The position numbers and the translations under genes were made by a program. This document shows, piece by piece, positions 42,698 to 50,833 of a stretch of DNA of 64,000 nucleotides; position 1 is the stretch's first letter; every line of letters starts with the position of its first letter. Origin of the DNA: Flavihumibacter cheonanensis (GTDB lineage Bacteria; Bacteroidota; Bacteroidia; Chitinophagales; Chitinophagaceae); contig NZ_JAKRWF010000002.1 of assembly GCF_022352215.1 (NCBI RefSeq), positions 186,001 through 250,000 of the forward strand, given 5' to 3'. A model generated the notes under the pieces. It ran no database searches, had not been told where the DNA came from, and saw only the letters and a program-made list of their open reading frames with translations.

Positions 42698-43633
42698 ATG
42701 CAACAGCCCATTTACATAATAGGAGCAGGTGCCATTGGTAAGGCATTGGCGGTATTTCTACAGGAAACGGGTAAGGAGGTACATTTACTTAGAGGAAGCA
42801 TACAAGATGGTACCATAAGCAGCGAACGCATCAAGGTGGAAATGCCAGATGGGATCTGGCAGGAATCAACCATCACCATAGCAACACTGAATAATTTCCC
42901 GGTACTTAACGGGATCATCGTGCTGGCCACCAAATCCTTTGGGAATGTCCGACTTGCCAAGATACTGAAAGCCAAAACGGGAGATGCGCCCATCGTATTG
43001 CTGCAAAATGGATTGGGTGTGGAGCAACCATTTATGGATGAGCAATTTCCTGCAGTCTATCGCTGTGTACTGTTTGTAACCAGCCAGCTCATCAATCAAC
43101 AGACCGTCCGGTTCAAACCAGTATCCGGCTGCCCGGTTGGAATAGAACGGGGAACTATGCAACAGTTAGCTTTTCTTGTAGAACAGCTTAGTACGCCCCT
43201 TTTCCAATTCAAGGAGGAGGAAAATATCCAGCCGATCATCTGGAAAAAATCGATTGTAAATTGTGTATTCAATACTATTTGTCCGCTTCTGGAAGTGGAC
43301 AATGGGATTTTTCACAGAAGTGAGGAGGCGCGTCAAATCGCACGAAGGATTATATTTGAATGTACGACCATCGCAATAACGAAGGGTGTAAACCTGGAGG
43401 TAGTTGAAGTGGAAAATAGTTTGTTGCAGATCAGCCGGTTATCGGACGGACAGGAAATATCCACCTTACAGGATATCCGAAATAAGCGGGAAACAGAAAT
43501 TGAAACATTGAATCCGGCAGTCGTACGAATAGCGGAAAGTCTGGGTATGGGGGAACAGGTAACTGAAACCCGTTTGTTAGGAGACTTAGTGAAATTAAAA
43601 GCTGAATTAAATAACCATGGATTTCCAAAATAA
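42698..43633 (+). CDS. Ketopantoate reductase-like (ApbA/PanE) dehydrogenase
   Basis: A 311-aa NADP-dependent reductase. The dinucleotide loop IYIIGAGAIGKALAVFL is at residues 5-21. ATKSF and LLQNGLGVEQPF are typical of the family. The lysine in WKKSIVNCVFNTICPLLE is the catalytic one. It would reduce 2-dehydropantoate to pantoate in coenzyme A synthesis, though paralogues act on other keto acids. Its last 17 bases overlap the cupin gene. Confidence 0.85.
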   Translation: MQQPIYIIGAGAIGKALAVFLQETGKEVHLLRGSIQDGTISSERIKVEMPDGIWQESTITIATLNNFPVLNGIIVLATKSFGNVRLAKILKAKTGDAPIVLLQNGLGVEQPFMDEQFPAVYRCVLFVTSQLINQQTVRFKPVSGCPVGIERGTMQQLAFLVEQLSTPLFQFKEEENIQPIIWKKSIVNCVFNTICPLLEVDNGIFHRSEEARQIARRIIFECTTIAITKGVNLEVVEVENSLLQISRLSDGQEISTLQDIRNKRETEIETLNPAVVRIAESLGMGEQVTETRLLGDLVKLKAELNNHGFPK

Positions 43634-43928
43634 AATCGGGCAGGAACAAGCGTTGCGGCAATTAGAGGCGGCAGGCACAACATTCATTACCTTGTTTGAA
43701 GCGGGGAAGCTATCGGTTGAAGTATACCGGCCACATTTGGTGGATAAACAACAGCCGCATGACCGTGATGAGTTTTACCTTATAATAGCAGGAACCGGGA
43801 AATTCAGGTTACTGGAGAAAGAAACCGATTTTAAGCCGGGTGATTTTTTATATGTGCCGGCTCATGCAGCGCATCAGTTTATTGAGTTTACGGATGATTT
43901 TGTAACCTGGGTATTTTTTATTGGGTGA
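43617..43928 (+). CDS. Cupin-domain protein
   Basis: A 103-aa single-domain cupin. Metal-binding residues are in PHDRDEFYLIIAGTGKFRL (His, Glu) and HAAHQFIEF (His). A mononuclear metal barrel; substrate unknown. The start lies inside the ApbA-like gene, indicating translational coupling, so it may act in the same pathway. The stop overlaps the end of the convergent DinB gene. Confidence 0.85.
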   Translation: MDFQNKIGQEQALRQLEAAGTTFITLFEAGKLSVEVYRPHLVDKQQPHDRDEFYLIIAGTGKFRLLEKETDFKPGDFLYVPAHAAHQFIEFTDDFVTWVFFIG

Positions 43929-44412
43929 GCGAAAGGAATTTAAGCGTGATCCCTATCTGTCCCAGGTGATATATATCATGATGAATAATACCTTCAAGTA
44001 AGAATTCAAATCGTGAACCGCTTACATATTCTTGCTTTAAAAAGGCATCGTCTTTTTCATTAAGAAGAGTAATTAATTCATCATTGCTTGATTCAAAAGC
44101 GTCCAATAAATTCTTCCATCCAATTGGTTTGAGCAATTCATTTGATTTCCAGTTATCCGGACTTTCCATCGTAAGTGTATTGGAAATCCCCTTTATTGTA
44201 TTGATTGTGTATTGCCGCCAAGCGAGCATGTGAGAAACGATTTCAGCAATTGAACGCATCTCTTTTACAGGTTGGATAAAGGCATTGGTTTCATTAATTG
44301 CAGATACTTTCTCTTTTAGATTTACATCTGCCCACAACTTGCCATCCCAAATAGCTTTTAGTTGGGCGATAATTCTAGTGAGTTGACTGGTATTGAATTG
44401 TTCCATAAACAT
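43918..44412 (-). CDS. DinB-family metal-binding protein
   Basis: A 164-aa four-helix-bundle protein. Three metal-binding histidines are suggested: EIVSHMLAW, and HHDIYHLGQIG near 146-155. The last motif is a hallmark of DinB/YfiT proteins. Likely a thiol S-transferase; the substrate is unknown. Two ATGs lie two codons apart at the start. Confidence 0.88.
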   Translation of the reverse strand: MFMEQFNTSQLTRIIAQLKAIWDGKLWADVNLKEKVSAINETNAFIQPVKEMRSIAEIVSHMLAWRQYTINTIKGISNTLTMESPDNWKSNELLKPIGWKNLLDAFESSNDELITLLNEKDDAFLKQEYVSGSRFEFLLEGIIHHDIYHLGQIGITLKFLSLTQ

Positions 44413-44781
44413 GAAGTGAAGAAAGGAAGCTATTTCTGTTGTTGAAATTACACTATTCTTTTTCTTGAAAATATTGAACTGGTCTATTCTTATCTAGCAC
44501 TAAAGATCACCGGAGGAGCAATAAAGATAGGGTCATTATAGGGTTTTCATAGGGTTTTCATAGGGTTATAATTAGGTTAGAAGCCTATTAAAATGCAATC
44601 AAATTACTGTGTTTATTCAATAATTATAATATGATTTTGCCTTTATTACTTTACATGCTTCCGCAGAAGGATTAGCTGCCTAATAAACTTGAGTTAACAA
44701 AAAAACCACGGAAGGAGGACCCAACCATGGTTGTAAAAAAAGACACCAACTGCTCATAGAATAAGGCGTCTGATAAACTAT
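44413..44781. other. 369-base intergenic region
   Basis: Lies upstream of the DinB gene and downstream of the 69-aa lipoprotein gene, both leftward. It is AT-rich, contains the 11-bp repeat array at 44527-44581, and has no credible gene. It must hold the DinB promoter. Confidence 0.6.
44527..44581. repeat. Five 11-bp tandem repeats
   Basis: Units ATAGGGTCATT, ATAGGGTTTTC, ATAGGGTTTTC, ATAGGGTTATA and ATTAGGTTAGA follow each other without a gap. They lie 115-170 bp upstream of the DinB start. Confidence 0.8.
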
Positions 44782-44991
44782 TTATTTCTCCCAGCCGCAG
44801 AGGGTTTTTCGCATTTTACGGGCTTCCTCCAGGGTTACCTGGATGATCGGATGCTTGCAGGCTTTCAAGCCGCGACAATTTTCATTATAGTGGTATTTGG
44901 TCGCATTCGGACTATCACACAGATATACGTCCTTCTTCTCAGCACATCTATAACTAGAAAGAACTATGAGTAAAAGACCTAATCTCTTCAC
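44782..44991 (-). CDS. Small Cys-containing lipoprotein or exported protein (69 aa)
   Basis: Starts at GTG 44991 with a hydrophobic signal (MKRLGLLLIVLSSYRC), a possible lipobox with Cys16. The mature part contains CDSPNATKYHYNENCRGLKAC and TLCGWE, a Cys/His pattern (YHxxxxCxxL) seen in Ada-like metal-binding small proteins. No ATG is available at a suitable position. It follows another small Cys-rich gene by 13 bases, so the pair is likely co-transcribed. Confidence 0.6.
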   Translation of the reverse strand: MKRLGLLLIVLSSYRCAEKKDVYLCDSPNATKYHYNENCRGLKACKHPIIQVTLEEARKMRKTLCGWEK

Positions 44992-45004
44992 AAAAAATGT
45001 TTTA

Positions 45005-45214
45005 TTAACTCGTATAACACTCCTTACAGCAATAATAACAGCCAGTGGCTTTCGGATAGTTGAGTTGTGCGGCATTGATGGCTTCCTGGCAAGAAGCAAA
45101 TTCGCCTAAGGGACTGCTGGTTTTAATCAATGGAGTTTGAACGCAACCTATAGCATGTACCTCATACCTGCCATCAATTTTGGGAGTCGTATTTACATAA
45201 TAATAGAGCAACAT
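45005..45214 (-). CDS. Small conserved Cys-rich protein (69 aa)
   Basis: Soluble protein beginning MLLYYYVNTTPKIDGRYEVH. It has a conserved layout: HAIGC near residue 20, GEFASCQEAINAAQ, and a C-terminal GCYYCCKECYTS. Four clustered C-terminal cysteines suggest zinc binding. I recognise this as a recurrent Bacteroidota small-protein pattern, without known function. ATG at 45214 preferred to 45238. Confidence 0.7.
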   Translation of the reverse strand: MLLYYYVNTTPKIDGRYEVHAIGCVQTPLIKTSSPLGEFASCQEAINAAQLNYPKATGCYYCCKECYTS

Positions 45215-45288
45215 AATCCTGCCTTTAACTTGGTTCAAACATAGGTGAACCGGTTAGCGCTTTCTTACGGGAAACCGTAAAGCCGCTT

Positions 45289-45954
45289 TTAAATAATGCC
45301 CAGCTCCTTGCAGAATCCAATCAGTTGTTCATTCGTGGCGAAGGAATGCTCTTCTCTTAGCAGGCTCAATCTTTTCTCTACACTGCTCAGGCCGGAGGGA
45401 CGAATATTTTGCTCCTGCAGATACGCAGGGATATCTTTCTGGCGAACGCCATCCGCCAGTAATTTTAATAGCGCGATATCAAAGCTGCTGAACTCAAAAG
45501 TGTTTTTGCTATTCAATATTTGCCGCAGGTTCCTTGGAAAATAACGCTGGTTATTGGAAAGGCTTTCCATGGCGAGGCGCAGTTCCCTTGCATCACTCCG
45601 GGCTTTCCGTACATAGCCATCCACCTCGAATTTTTTGAAGAGTTGTTGGATGGTAGCGGGTTTGTTTTCCGCTGAAAATACCAGGATCTTTAAATCAGGT
45701 TGAAGCACTCTTGCGGCCGGAATGAGTTGGAGTCCGCCCGTAAGCTGTTGAGGTTGTCCATCGTCCTCGAAATACAAATCCGTAATTAACAGATCATAAG
45801 AGGGCTTGCGTTCAACCGCCTGCCTGATCTGTTTCAGGGCATCATCACAGTAGTATACATAGTCGATCTGATCAATGCCCAACTCCTCCATCACTTTTTG
45901 AATGGAAAGATTGGAGGTTTCATGGTCTTCGGCTATTAATACCTTATTTATCAT
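45289..45954 (-). CDS. NarL/LuxR-like response regulator
   Basis: A 221-aa regulator. Receiver with acceptor D59 (LLITDLYFED) and pocket EDHE at 9-12. The C-terminal region (FDIALLKLLADGVRQKDIPAYL then SSVEKRLSLLREE) is a degenerate LuxR-type HTH, common for partners of TPR kinases in this phylum. It overlaps the kinase gene by 11 bases, so the two form a two-component pair. Confidence 0.87.
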   Translation of the reverse strand: MINKVLIAEDHETSNLSIQKVMEELGIDQIDYVYYCDDALKQIRQAVERKPSYDLLITDLYFEDDGQPQQLTGGLQLIPAARVLQPDLKILVFSAENKPATIQQLFKKFEVDGYVRKARSDARELRLAMESLSNNQRYFPRNLRQILNSKNTFEFSSFDIALLKLLADGVRQKDIPAYLQEQNIRPSGLSSVEKRLSLLREEHSFATNEQLIGFCKELGII

Positions 45955-47635
45955 ACAAAGACGCAAATGGCAAGTGAATTTCGATTGTCAGACCGGTTGG
46001 CTGATGTTGCCCAAAACTAATACGTCCGTTTAACTGAAAAATCCGGTTTTCCGTATTCTTCAGGCCATTGCCAAACTGGGAGCTGGCAGGCATCCCGATA
46101 CCATTGTCTGTATAAATGATGTGCAGGCCATCCGGACCTCTCTCAAATTTCACCACCACCAGAGAAGCCTGGCTGTGTTTGCGCATGTTGACCATCAACT
46201 CCTGCAGTACCTGGTGCAGATTGTTTTTCGCAGTTGGATGCATAGTTTCCCAACAGCCGGATTCATTGCCTACAATCACAACTTTGGTGGTTTCGGAGGC
46301 AAATCCCTTTAATAATTCGTTTATAGATTGCTGATAGCCGGATACAGGGTGGGATTCCTGCCCTTCATAGGAGATATCCCTTGATTTTTCATACAATTCC
46401 TCAATGTTGTCCAGCAATTCATTTTTATCCAGCTCTTCTTTGTATTCGATGGTGGTCATGATACGATAGAGCCCATTCGCGACTACATCATGTACTTTCT
46501 GCGAGGTCTTTAATTGTTGGTCCCGGAGGGATTGTTCATATTCTAATTGAAGTTGTGCTTTCCTTTTTCGTTGTCTGTTCATTCCAAAAAAAATCAGGGC
46601 AAGCAGGCTCACCACCAGGATACCGCCAATTAATTGTTGCCGAAACAGCAATAATTCTTTTTCAGCATTTGCATTTAAGAGCTCCAGGTTTTCTGCTTTG
46701 CTTTTTGCTGCTTCATAGCGAATCAGCGCATATTGATTTCTGGCGGTGTTGCGCGCAGTTTGCAGGCTATCCGATAAGCGCATGAAGGTTGCCGCATATG
46801 GCTTTGCCTGATCAGGAGCCGCTAAAGGGATGAGTTTCTGCAGCGCTTGTAGTTGATCATCGGCACTATTCAGCTCTTTGGCTATCGCGTACATACGGGA
46901 AGCATAGAACAAAGCAGAATCAGGTCGGGTTGCGGAATAATAATCAGCCAGGTGCGAATAACCGGCATTTAATCCCCATTGATCTTTTTCAGCATTGCGT
47001 ATCTGAAGCGCATTCCAAAAATCGGGTAATGGATTAAAGTTTTTATTTTGTAGCCAGCGGGTTCTGGCCAGGTTGGATTGCACCCTGGCCTGGTTAACCG
47101 GATTGGAGGTGGTATCATTTTGAATGGCGGTAAGCAGCTCTATTGCTTTCGCATAATCACCCTGTTTCTGGTAGGCTACTGCCAGGTTGTTACGCGCAAT
47201 ATTTTTAAAGTTCGGATCGGTTGTCAGTTCAATGGTTTGCTGATAATAGAGAATGGCATCCACATAATTGTCCAGTTCAAGGTTGTTAGAGCCCAGCAGG
47301 TTATACACCGCCTGGTAGTAGGGACGTTTGTCTTCGGTTTCATCTTTCAGATAACCCAGGGCAGCCAGCAGGGATTCAATGCTTCCAAAATAATCTCCGG
47401 CATTGTGCTGGATGATGGCCATATAATTCAATGCGGAAGCGATTTCCAGGGAATCGGTGGATTGGGTGGCTACTTCATTGAAATAATAAAAGGCGGAATC
47501 GGGTTGCGTGTTGAGCAAATCCATCGCGGTAGAAAAATCAATATCCGCAACAGGATCTGGTGCCGGATTGGGTTGACTACAACCAACCAACACTACGATT
47601 ATCAGGAAAAGGCATTGAAATCTTGACAGCAACAT
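45944..47635 (-). CDS. TPR-containing sensor histidine kinase (HisKA_3 type)
   Basis: A 563-aa membrane lipoprotein-like kinase. A signal with lipobox (FLIIVVLVGC) begins the protein. Periplasmic TPR repeats (about 30-300, for example ALNYMAIIQHNAGDYFGSIESL) precede a transmembrane helix (GGILVVSLLALIFFG). The dimerisation helix has KVHDVVANGLY with the phospho-His, and the HATPase has YTDNGIGMP. TPR domains likely sense peptides or envelope state. Pairs with the downstream regulator. Confidence 0.9.
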   Translation of the reverse strand: MLLSRFQCLFLIIVVLVGCSQPNPAPDPVADIDFSTAMDLLNTQPDSAFYYFNEVATQSTDSLEIASALNYMAIIQHNAGDYFGSIESLLAALGYLKDETEDKRPYYQAVYNLLGSNNLELDNYVDAILYYQQTIELTTDPNFKNIARNNLAVAYQKQGDYAKAIELLTAIQNDTTSNPVNQARVQSNLARTRWLQNKNFNPLPDFWNALQIRNAEKDQWGLNAGYSHLADYYSATRPDSALFYASRMYAIAKELNSADDQLQALQKLIPLAAPDQAKPYAATFMRLSDSLQTARNTARNQYALIRYEAAKSKAENLELLNANAEKELLLFRQQLIGGILVVSLLALIFFGMNRQRKRKAQLQLEYEQSLRDQQLKTSQKVHDVVANGLYRIMTTIEYKEELDKNELLDNIEELYEKSRDISYEGQESHPVSGYQQSINELLKGFASETTKVVIVGNESGCWETMHPTAKNNLHQVLQELMVNMRKHSQASLVVVKFERGPDGLHIIYTDNGIGMPASSQFGNGLKNTENRIFQLNGRISFGQHQPTGLTIEIHLPFASLYDK

Positions 47636-47655
47636 GGAACAGGAAAAATAAAAAA

Positions 47656-47683
47656 AATAAGGCAAGCCTGCACTTGCCTTATT
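47656..47683 (-). terminator. Leftward terminator after the proline-rich peptide gene
   Basis: A perfect 11-bp stem (47656-47666 with 47673-47683). Leftward it is followed by a long T run. It separates the small exported peptide from the kinase gene. Confidence 0.9.
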
Positions 47684-47688
47684 GGATC

Positions 47689-47844
47689 TTATCCCTTGCC
47701 TTTTGGAGGGGGCGGTGGAATATGTCCGGTTTCTCCTCCGGTATCGCTGGTAGTAACTACACCCGGATCATCATGGATGGGATCGTTTACGGGTTGAGTC
47801 GAGGAGGCCAATCCCAATAGGAGGGATATCAATATGTAAAACAT
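47689..47844 (-). CDS. Small exported proline-rich peptide (51 aa)
   Basis: Starts at ATG 47844 with a hydrophobic signal (MFYILISLLLGLASS), followed by a short acidic/Gly region and a C-terminal HIPPPPPKGKG. Predicted mature length is roughly 35 residues. It lies just upstream of the TPR kinase with its own terminator, so it is expressed separately. It could be a ligand or regulator for the kinase; that is inference from position. A longer frame to 48018 is unlikely. Confidence 0.6.
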   Translation of the reverse strand: MFYILISLLLGLASSTQPVNDPIHDDPGVVTTSDTGGETGHIPPPPPKGKG

Positions 47845-48152
47845 TTTGATTAAATTTTGAAATGATGGAAACTTGTACCTAAGCCCAGGAAGCGCTTCCT
47901 GGAATTGTTGGGAAGTGGGTGAGAGCAGGAACTGTGGCGACCGGAAAACTGCTTCCCAGGTCAATGATCCGATACCACCGAACCGACTCTCTGAAATCAA
48001 TGCTGTACAGAAATCCAATTAGCCAGAAAGGAATCAATTGATTTCAGGATCGAAAATAATTGGCGATACTAGGCTGATTATCAAATGATTCCGATAATTC
48101 CGGTAATTCCGATGAGATTCCGAAAATTCCAATCAATCAGCTATTTTTCGAT
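47845..48152. other. Divergent intergenic region, 308 bases
   Basis: Between the leftward proline-rich peptide gene and the rightward 296-aa gene. It contains the 9-bp repeat array at 48088-48134 and no other credible gene; a leftward open frame through 48018 lacks coding features. Confidence 0.5.
48088..48134. repeat. Five 9-bp ATTCCGxxx repeats
   Basis: ATTCCGATA, ATTCCGGTA, ATTCCGATG, (AG spacer), ATTCCGAAA and ATTCCAATC lie head to tail, ending 18 bases before the start at 48153. The location suggests operator or leader function, or simple slippage. Confidence 0.75.
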
Positions 48153-49043
48153 ATGTTTTCTGATTACACCTACCTTATTCTTGACGAGTACTATACCAAA
48201 CTGGGGCAGAATAAGCTCCCACCGAGTCTGCTGCATCTTCGTCCGGCCAGGTTAAGAGACGAGTGTTTGAAAGTTTGTGAAGAGCGATTTCAACCCCGCG
48301 ATCTAAAAACACTGCGTGATTTTTTCGGCGTTTTTGATGGAAAGGAAGAATGCTTAAAGCTTATCGAGCGGATTGATGTAGATAAGTTCAGGCCGCTGAT
48401 CAATTATCTTAATGGAGATACAGAATCCACGAATGAGAAAAATATTGAGCTGCTGGCCTGGCTGATTGATTTCCAGCCGAGGCCATTTGAGCTGGGAAGG
48501 AAGTATGGAAGACGGGAGGATGGAGGAAAGGAAGAGGGAGGAATGGAAGATGGACCATTGCAGGTTGCGGCTGAGGTACTACCATGGACAAGCACAGCAC
48601 CACTTGAACTTGCTGGTATGTTGCCCAGGAAAAAAACCGGACTATTAAAATGGGTAATCCCCGGGGCAATAGCTGTTGTTACTGTTACTGGTTTCTCTAT
48701 CATGAAACTCAGGGAGAAGCCACCAGCTATACAAACTTTTGTAGATACCTCAACTTCTTGTATGTACTGGACAGGGGAAGAGTATAAAGCAGTGCCCTGC
48801 AATGCACGTCCGGGTACTGCAACCATAATTGCGCTTGACACTTTTCAACTAAACCATTTTAGAAAGGTGATGCAGATTGATACAATTACACTAAGATCTG
48901 TCGGCAAGCTCTGGTATTTAAAGCGCAATAATTTTCCGGAAATTTTTACTGCTCCGGGTAATCATCCTGAAGAACTGAACAAGCAACTGAGACCGCTTTC
49001 AGCTTATATGATTAAGAAATACATTCTTAAAAATGATAAATGA
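48153..49043 (+). CDS. Hypothetical membrane protein with acidic-glycine linker (296 aa)
   Basis: An N-terminal helical soluble domain (about 1-115) is followed by a low-complexity GRREDGGKEEGGMEDG linker and a single transmembrane helix near 168-188 (WVIPGAIAVVTVTGFSIM). The C-terminal domain (about 190-296), in the periplasm by the orientation of charges, has CMYWTGEEYKAVPC with two cysteines. The layout recalls anti-sigma or sensor-transducer proteins, but no family is recognised. Its end overlaps the GNAT gene by 11 bases. Confidence 0.7.
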   Translation: MFSDYTYLILDEYYTKLGQNKLPPSLLHLRPARLRDECLKVCEERFQPRDLKTLRDFFGVFDGKEECLKLIERIDVDKFRPLINYLNGDTESTNEKNIELLAWLIDFQPRPFELGRKYGRREDGGKEEGGMEDGPLQVAAEVLPWTSTAPLELAGMLPRKKTGLLKWVIPGAIAVVTVTGFSIMKLREKPPAIQTFVDTSTSCMYWTGEEYKAVPCNARPGTATIIALDTFQLNHFRKVMQIDTITLRSVGKLWYLKRNNFPEIFTAPGNHPEELNKQLRPLSAYMIKKYILKNDK

Positions 49044-49515
49044 ACTTGCTATATCCCTTCGGCCAACAACTATAGAAGATTTAGAATGGCTCTTTCAATT
49101 TCAGTTAGATCCTGAGGCCAATTATTTAGCAGCATTTATTTCAGGTGATCCGGCTGATAAAACTGCCTATATAAATAAGTATCAAAAATTGTTGTCCGAC
49201 CCTACTATAAATAACCAGACGATCCTGGTTGGTAATGTCATAGCCGGAAGTATTGCCAAATTCATGATGCAGGGAGAAGCGGAAATAACGTACTGGATTG
49301 ACCGAAAATGTTGGAAACAGGGCATTGCCACTCAGGCACTACAGCAATTTCTACAACAAGAACCCAGTCGGCCATTGCATGGAAGAACTGCATTCGATAA
49401 TATTGGCTCACAGCGCGTACTGGAGAAATGCGGATTTGTAAAGATTGGAACAGATAAAGGTTATGCGAATGCCCGACAAGCAGAGATTGAAGAATATATA
49501 TATCAGCTTGTATAA
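49033..49515 (+). CDS. GNAT-family N-acetyltransferase (RimJ/L-like)
   Basis: A 160-aa acetyltransferase. Features are SLRPTTIEDLEWLFQFQ at the N-terminus, the acetyl-CoA-binding strand-loop near EITYWIDRKCWKQGIATQAL, and the ENCGF-like segment VLEKCGFVKIG. It would transfer acetyl from acetyl-CoA to an amine; the acceptor is unknown. It overlaps the upstream gene, so translation is coupled. Confidence 0.85.
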   Translation: MINELAISLRPTTIEDLEWLFQFQLDPEANYLAAFISGDPADKTAYINKYQKLLSDPTINNQTILVGNVIAGSIAKFMMQGEAEITYWIDRKCWKQGIATQALQQFLQQEPSRPLHGRTAFDNIGSQRVLEKCGFVKIGTDKGYANARQAEIEEYIYQLV

Positions 49516-49603
49516 GTGTTGTCGCAATGCCCCATTGCCTATGTCGCATTTAGCTAAGCTGCCGATATCAAAAAGTTCTTAGACTTGGAAAAATAGTTAG
49601 CGA

Positions 49604-49975
49604 ATGTCTATTCCAGAAGAAGTTGCTGCCTATTTCCTGAAGCTGCCAGAAAAGGATCGTCAAGCATTAGACGCAATCAGCCAACAAATTCAGGAGCTGG
49701 TACCCACTGCGCAATTAAAGTTAAGCAGAGGAGTTCCCTTCTTTTATTACAAAGGGAAAAGAGCTGTCGGGTTTCGGTCCAGCAAAACCCATTTGTCTTT
49801 TTTTATCATGGAGGGAACAGTTTTGAACAGATACAGAAAACTATTCGCGGCCTATGATAACTCCAATACGGTAATCAGGTTTCAACCTGAGAGGCCGCTG
49901 GATCCGACCATTATTGAAAAACTGGTGCTGGCAAGGATTGAAGAAATCGATGCAAAAAGCGATAACAAGAAGTGA
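49604..49975 (+). CDS. DUF1801-family protein
   Basis: A 123-aa soluble protein of the DUF1801 (YdhG-like) type. The sequence pattern is VAAYFLKLPEKDRQALDAI, LKLSRGVPFFYYKGKRAVGFRSSKTHLSFFI and NTVIRFQPERPL. Small alpha/beta fold of unknown function. Start ATG is clear. Confidence 0.85.
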   Translation: MSIPEEVAAYFLKLPEKDRQALDAISQQIQELVPTAQLKLSRGVPFFYYKGKRAVGFRSSKTHLSFFIMEGTVLNRYRKLFAAYDNSNTVIRFQPERPLDPTIIEKLVLARIEEIDAKSDNKK

Positions 49976-50006
49976 TTCATTTTATACTTTCAAAATACCA
50001 ACCATT

Positions 50007-50423
50007 ATGCGCCTTACCTACCTGCTCCTGCTGTTGACATTTTCAACCTTGTTCAGCTGTAAAACAAGCCAAGTCCCACTGCAAGCACTTCCTGAAAAAG
50101 GAATGATAAAAGTTGCCATTCTTTATCCCAATGAAGAAGGAAAGACCTTTGACATGGACTACTATGAAAAAACACATATGCCCATGATGGCCAATTTTCT
50201 GGGAAAGAACCTGAAATTTTATGAAATTGATAAGGGCTTAGCCGGCAGAACAGCCAATGACAAGATTCCTTTTATCGCTATTGGTTATTTCTATTGTTAC
50301 AATATGTCTGAATACAATGAAGCCATTGCAAAAAATAGAACTGCTATTGTCAACGATATACCGAAATACACCAATATTCAGCCAATCGTACAGATAAGCG
50401 AGATACGCTATTTAAGCAAGTAA
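50007..50423 (+). CDS. EthD-like ferredoxin-fold lipoprotein
   Basis: A 138-aa lipoprotein with lipobox Cys17 (STLFSC) after MRLTYLLLLLTF. The mature domain resembles EthD/YciI-type dimeric alpha-beta barrels: GMIKVAILYPNEEGKTFDMDYYEKTHMPMM. Such domains occur in ether-degradation accessory and polyketide cyclase-like proteins. The ATG at 50007 is chosen as the only one giving a signal; the longer frame overlaps the DUF1801 gene. Confidence 0.8.
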   Translation: MRLTYLLLLLTFSTLFSCKTSQVPLQALPEKGMIKVAILYPNEEGKTFDMDYYEKTHMPMMANFLGKNLKFYEIDKGLAGRTANDKIPFIAIGYFYCYNMSEYNEAIAKNRTAIVNDIPKYTNIQPIVQISEIRYLSK

Positions 50424-50510
50424 TGTGATCTACATCACACCATTTTTTTGACCTAGGCCCTTTTGCAGCCCTGTATGGGTTCGGAACTTTGTGGAATAAA
50501 ATTCAAGCAC

Positions 50511-50813
50511 ATGAATACATCCACAGAAAGAAGGGTTATCCTGGCACGTTACAAAGTACCTACTGCCAACCTGGATAAAGTGAAGGCACTCCTTTTGCAA
50601 CTGCAATCCCTATCGCTTCAGGAAGAAGGTTGCCTGGTTTATCAACCGCACCAGCCAGTTGATGACGCTGGCACGATTGTATTGTATGAAGTGTATAAAA
50701 ACGAGGCGGCGGTTCAGGCACATCGCGACAGCGATCATTTTCAACAACTTGCTTTGGGTCAGATTGTTCCCCTGCTGGAATCAAGGGAGGTTGAAATCCT
50801 GAGTCCCTTATAA
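50511..50813 (+). CDS. Antibiotic biosynthesis monooxygenase-like (ABM) protein
   Basis: A 100-aa YgiN-type ABM domain: VILARYKVPTANLDKVKALL, EEGCLVYQPHQ, VLYEVYKNEAAVQAHRDSDHF. These dimeric alpha-beta barrels oxidise quinols or similar compounds without cofactor. ATG at 50511. Next gene begins 20 bases downstream; likely one unit with the DJ-1-like gene. Confidence 0.88.
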   Translation: MNTSTERRVILARYKVPTANLDKVKALLLQLQSLSLQEEGCLVYQPHQPVDDAGTIVLYEVYKNEAAVQAHRDSDHFQQLALGQIVPLLESREVEILSPL

Positions 50814-50833
50814 CAACTAAAATTCAATACAAA

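Noticed and set aside
44527-44581. TAGGGTT-rich stretch resembling eukaryotic telomere repeats
   Set aside because: The unit is 11 bp, only five copies long and internal to a bacterial chromosome; it is better described as a short tandem repeat.
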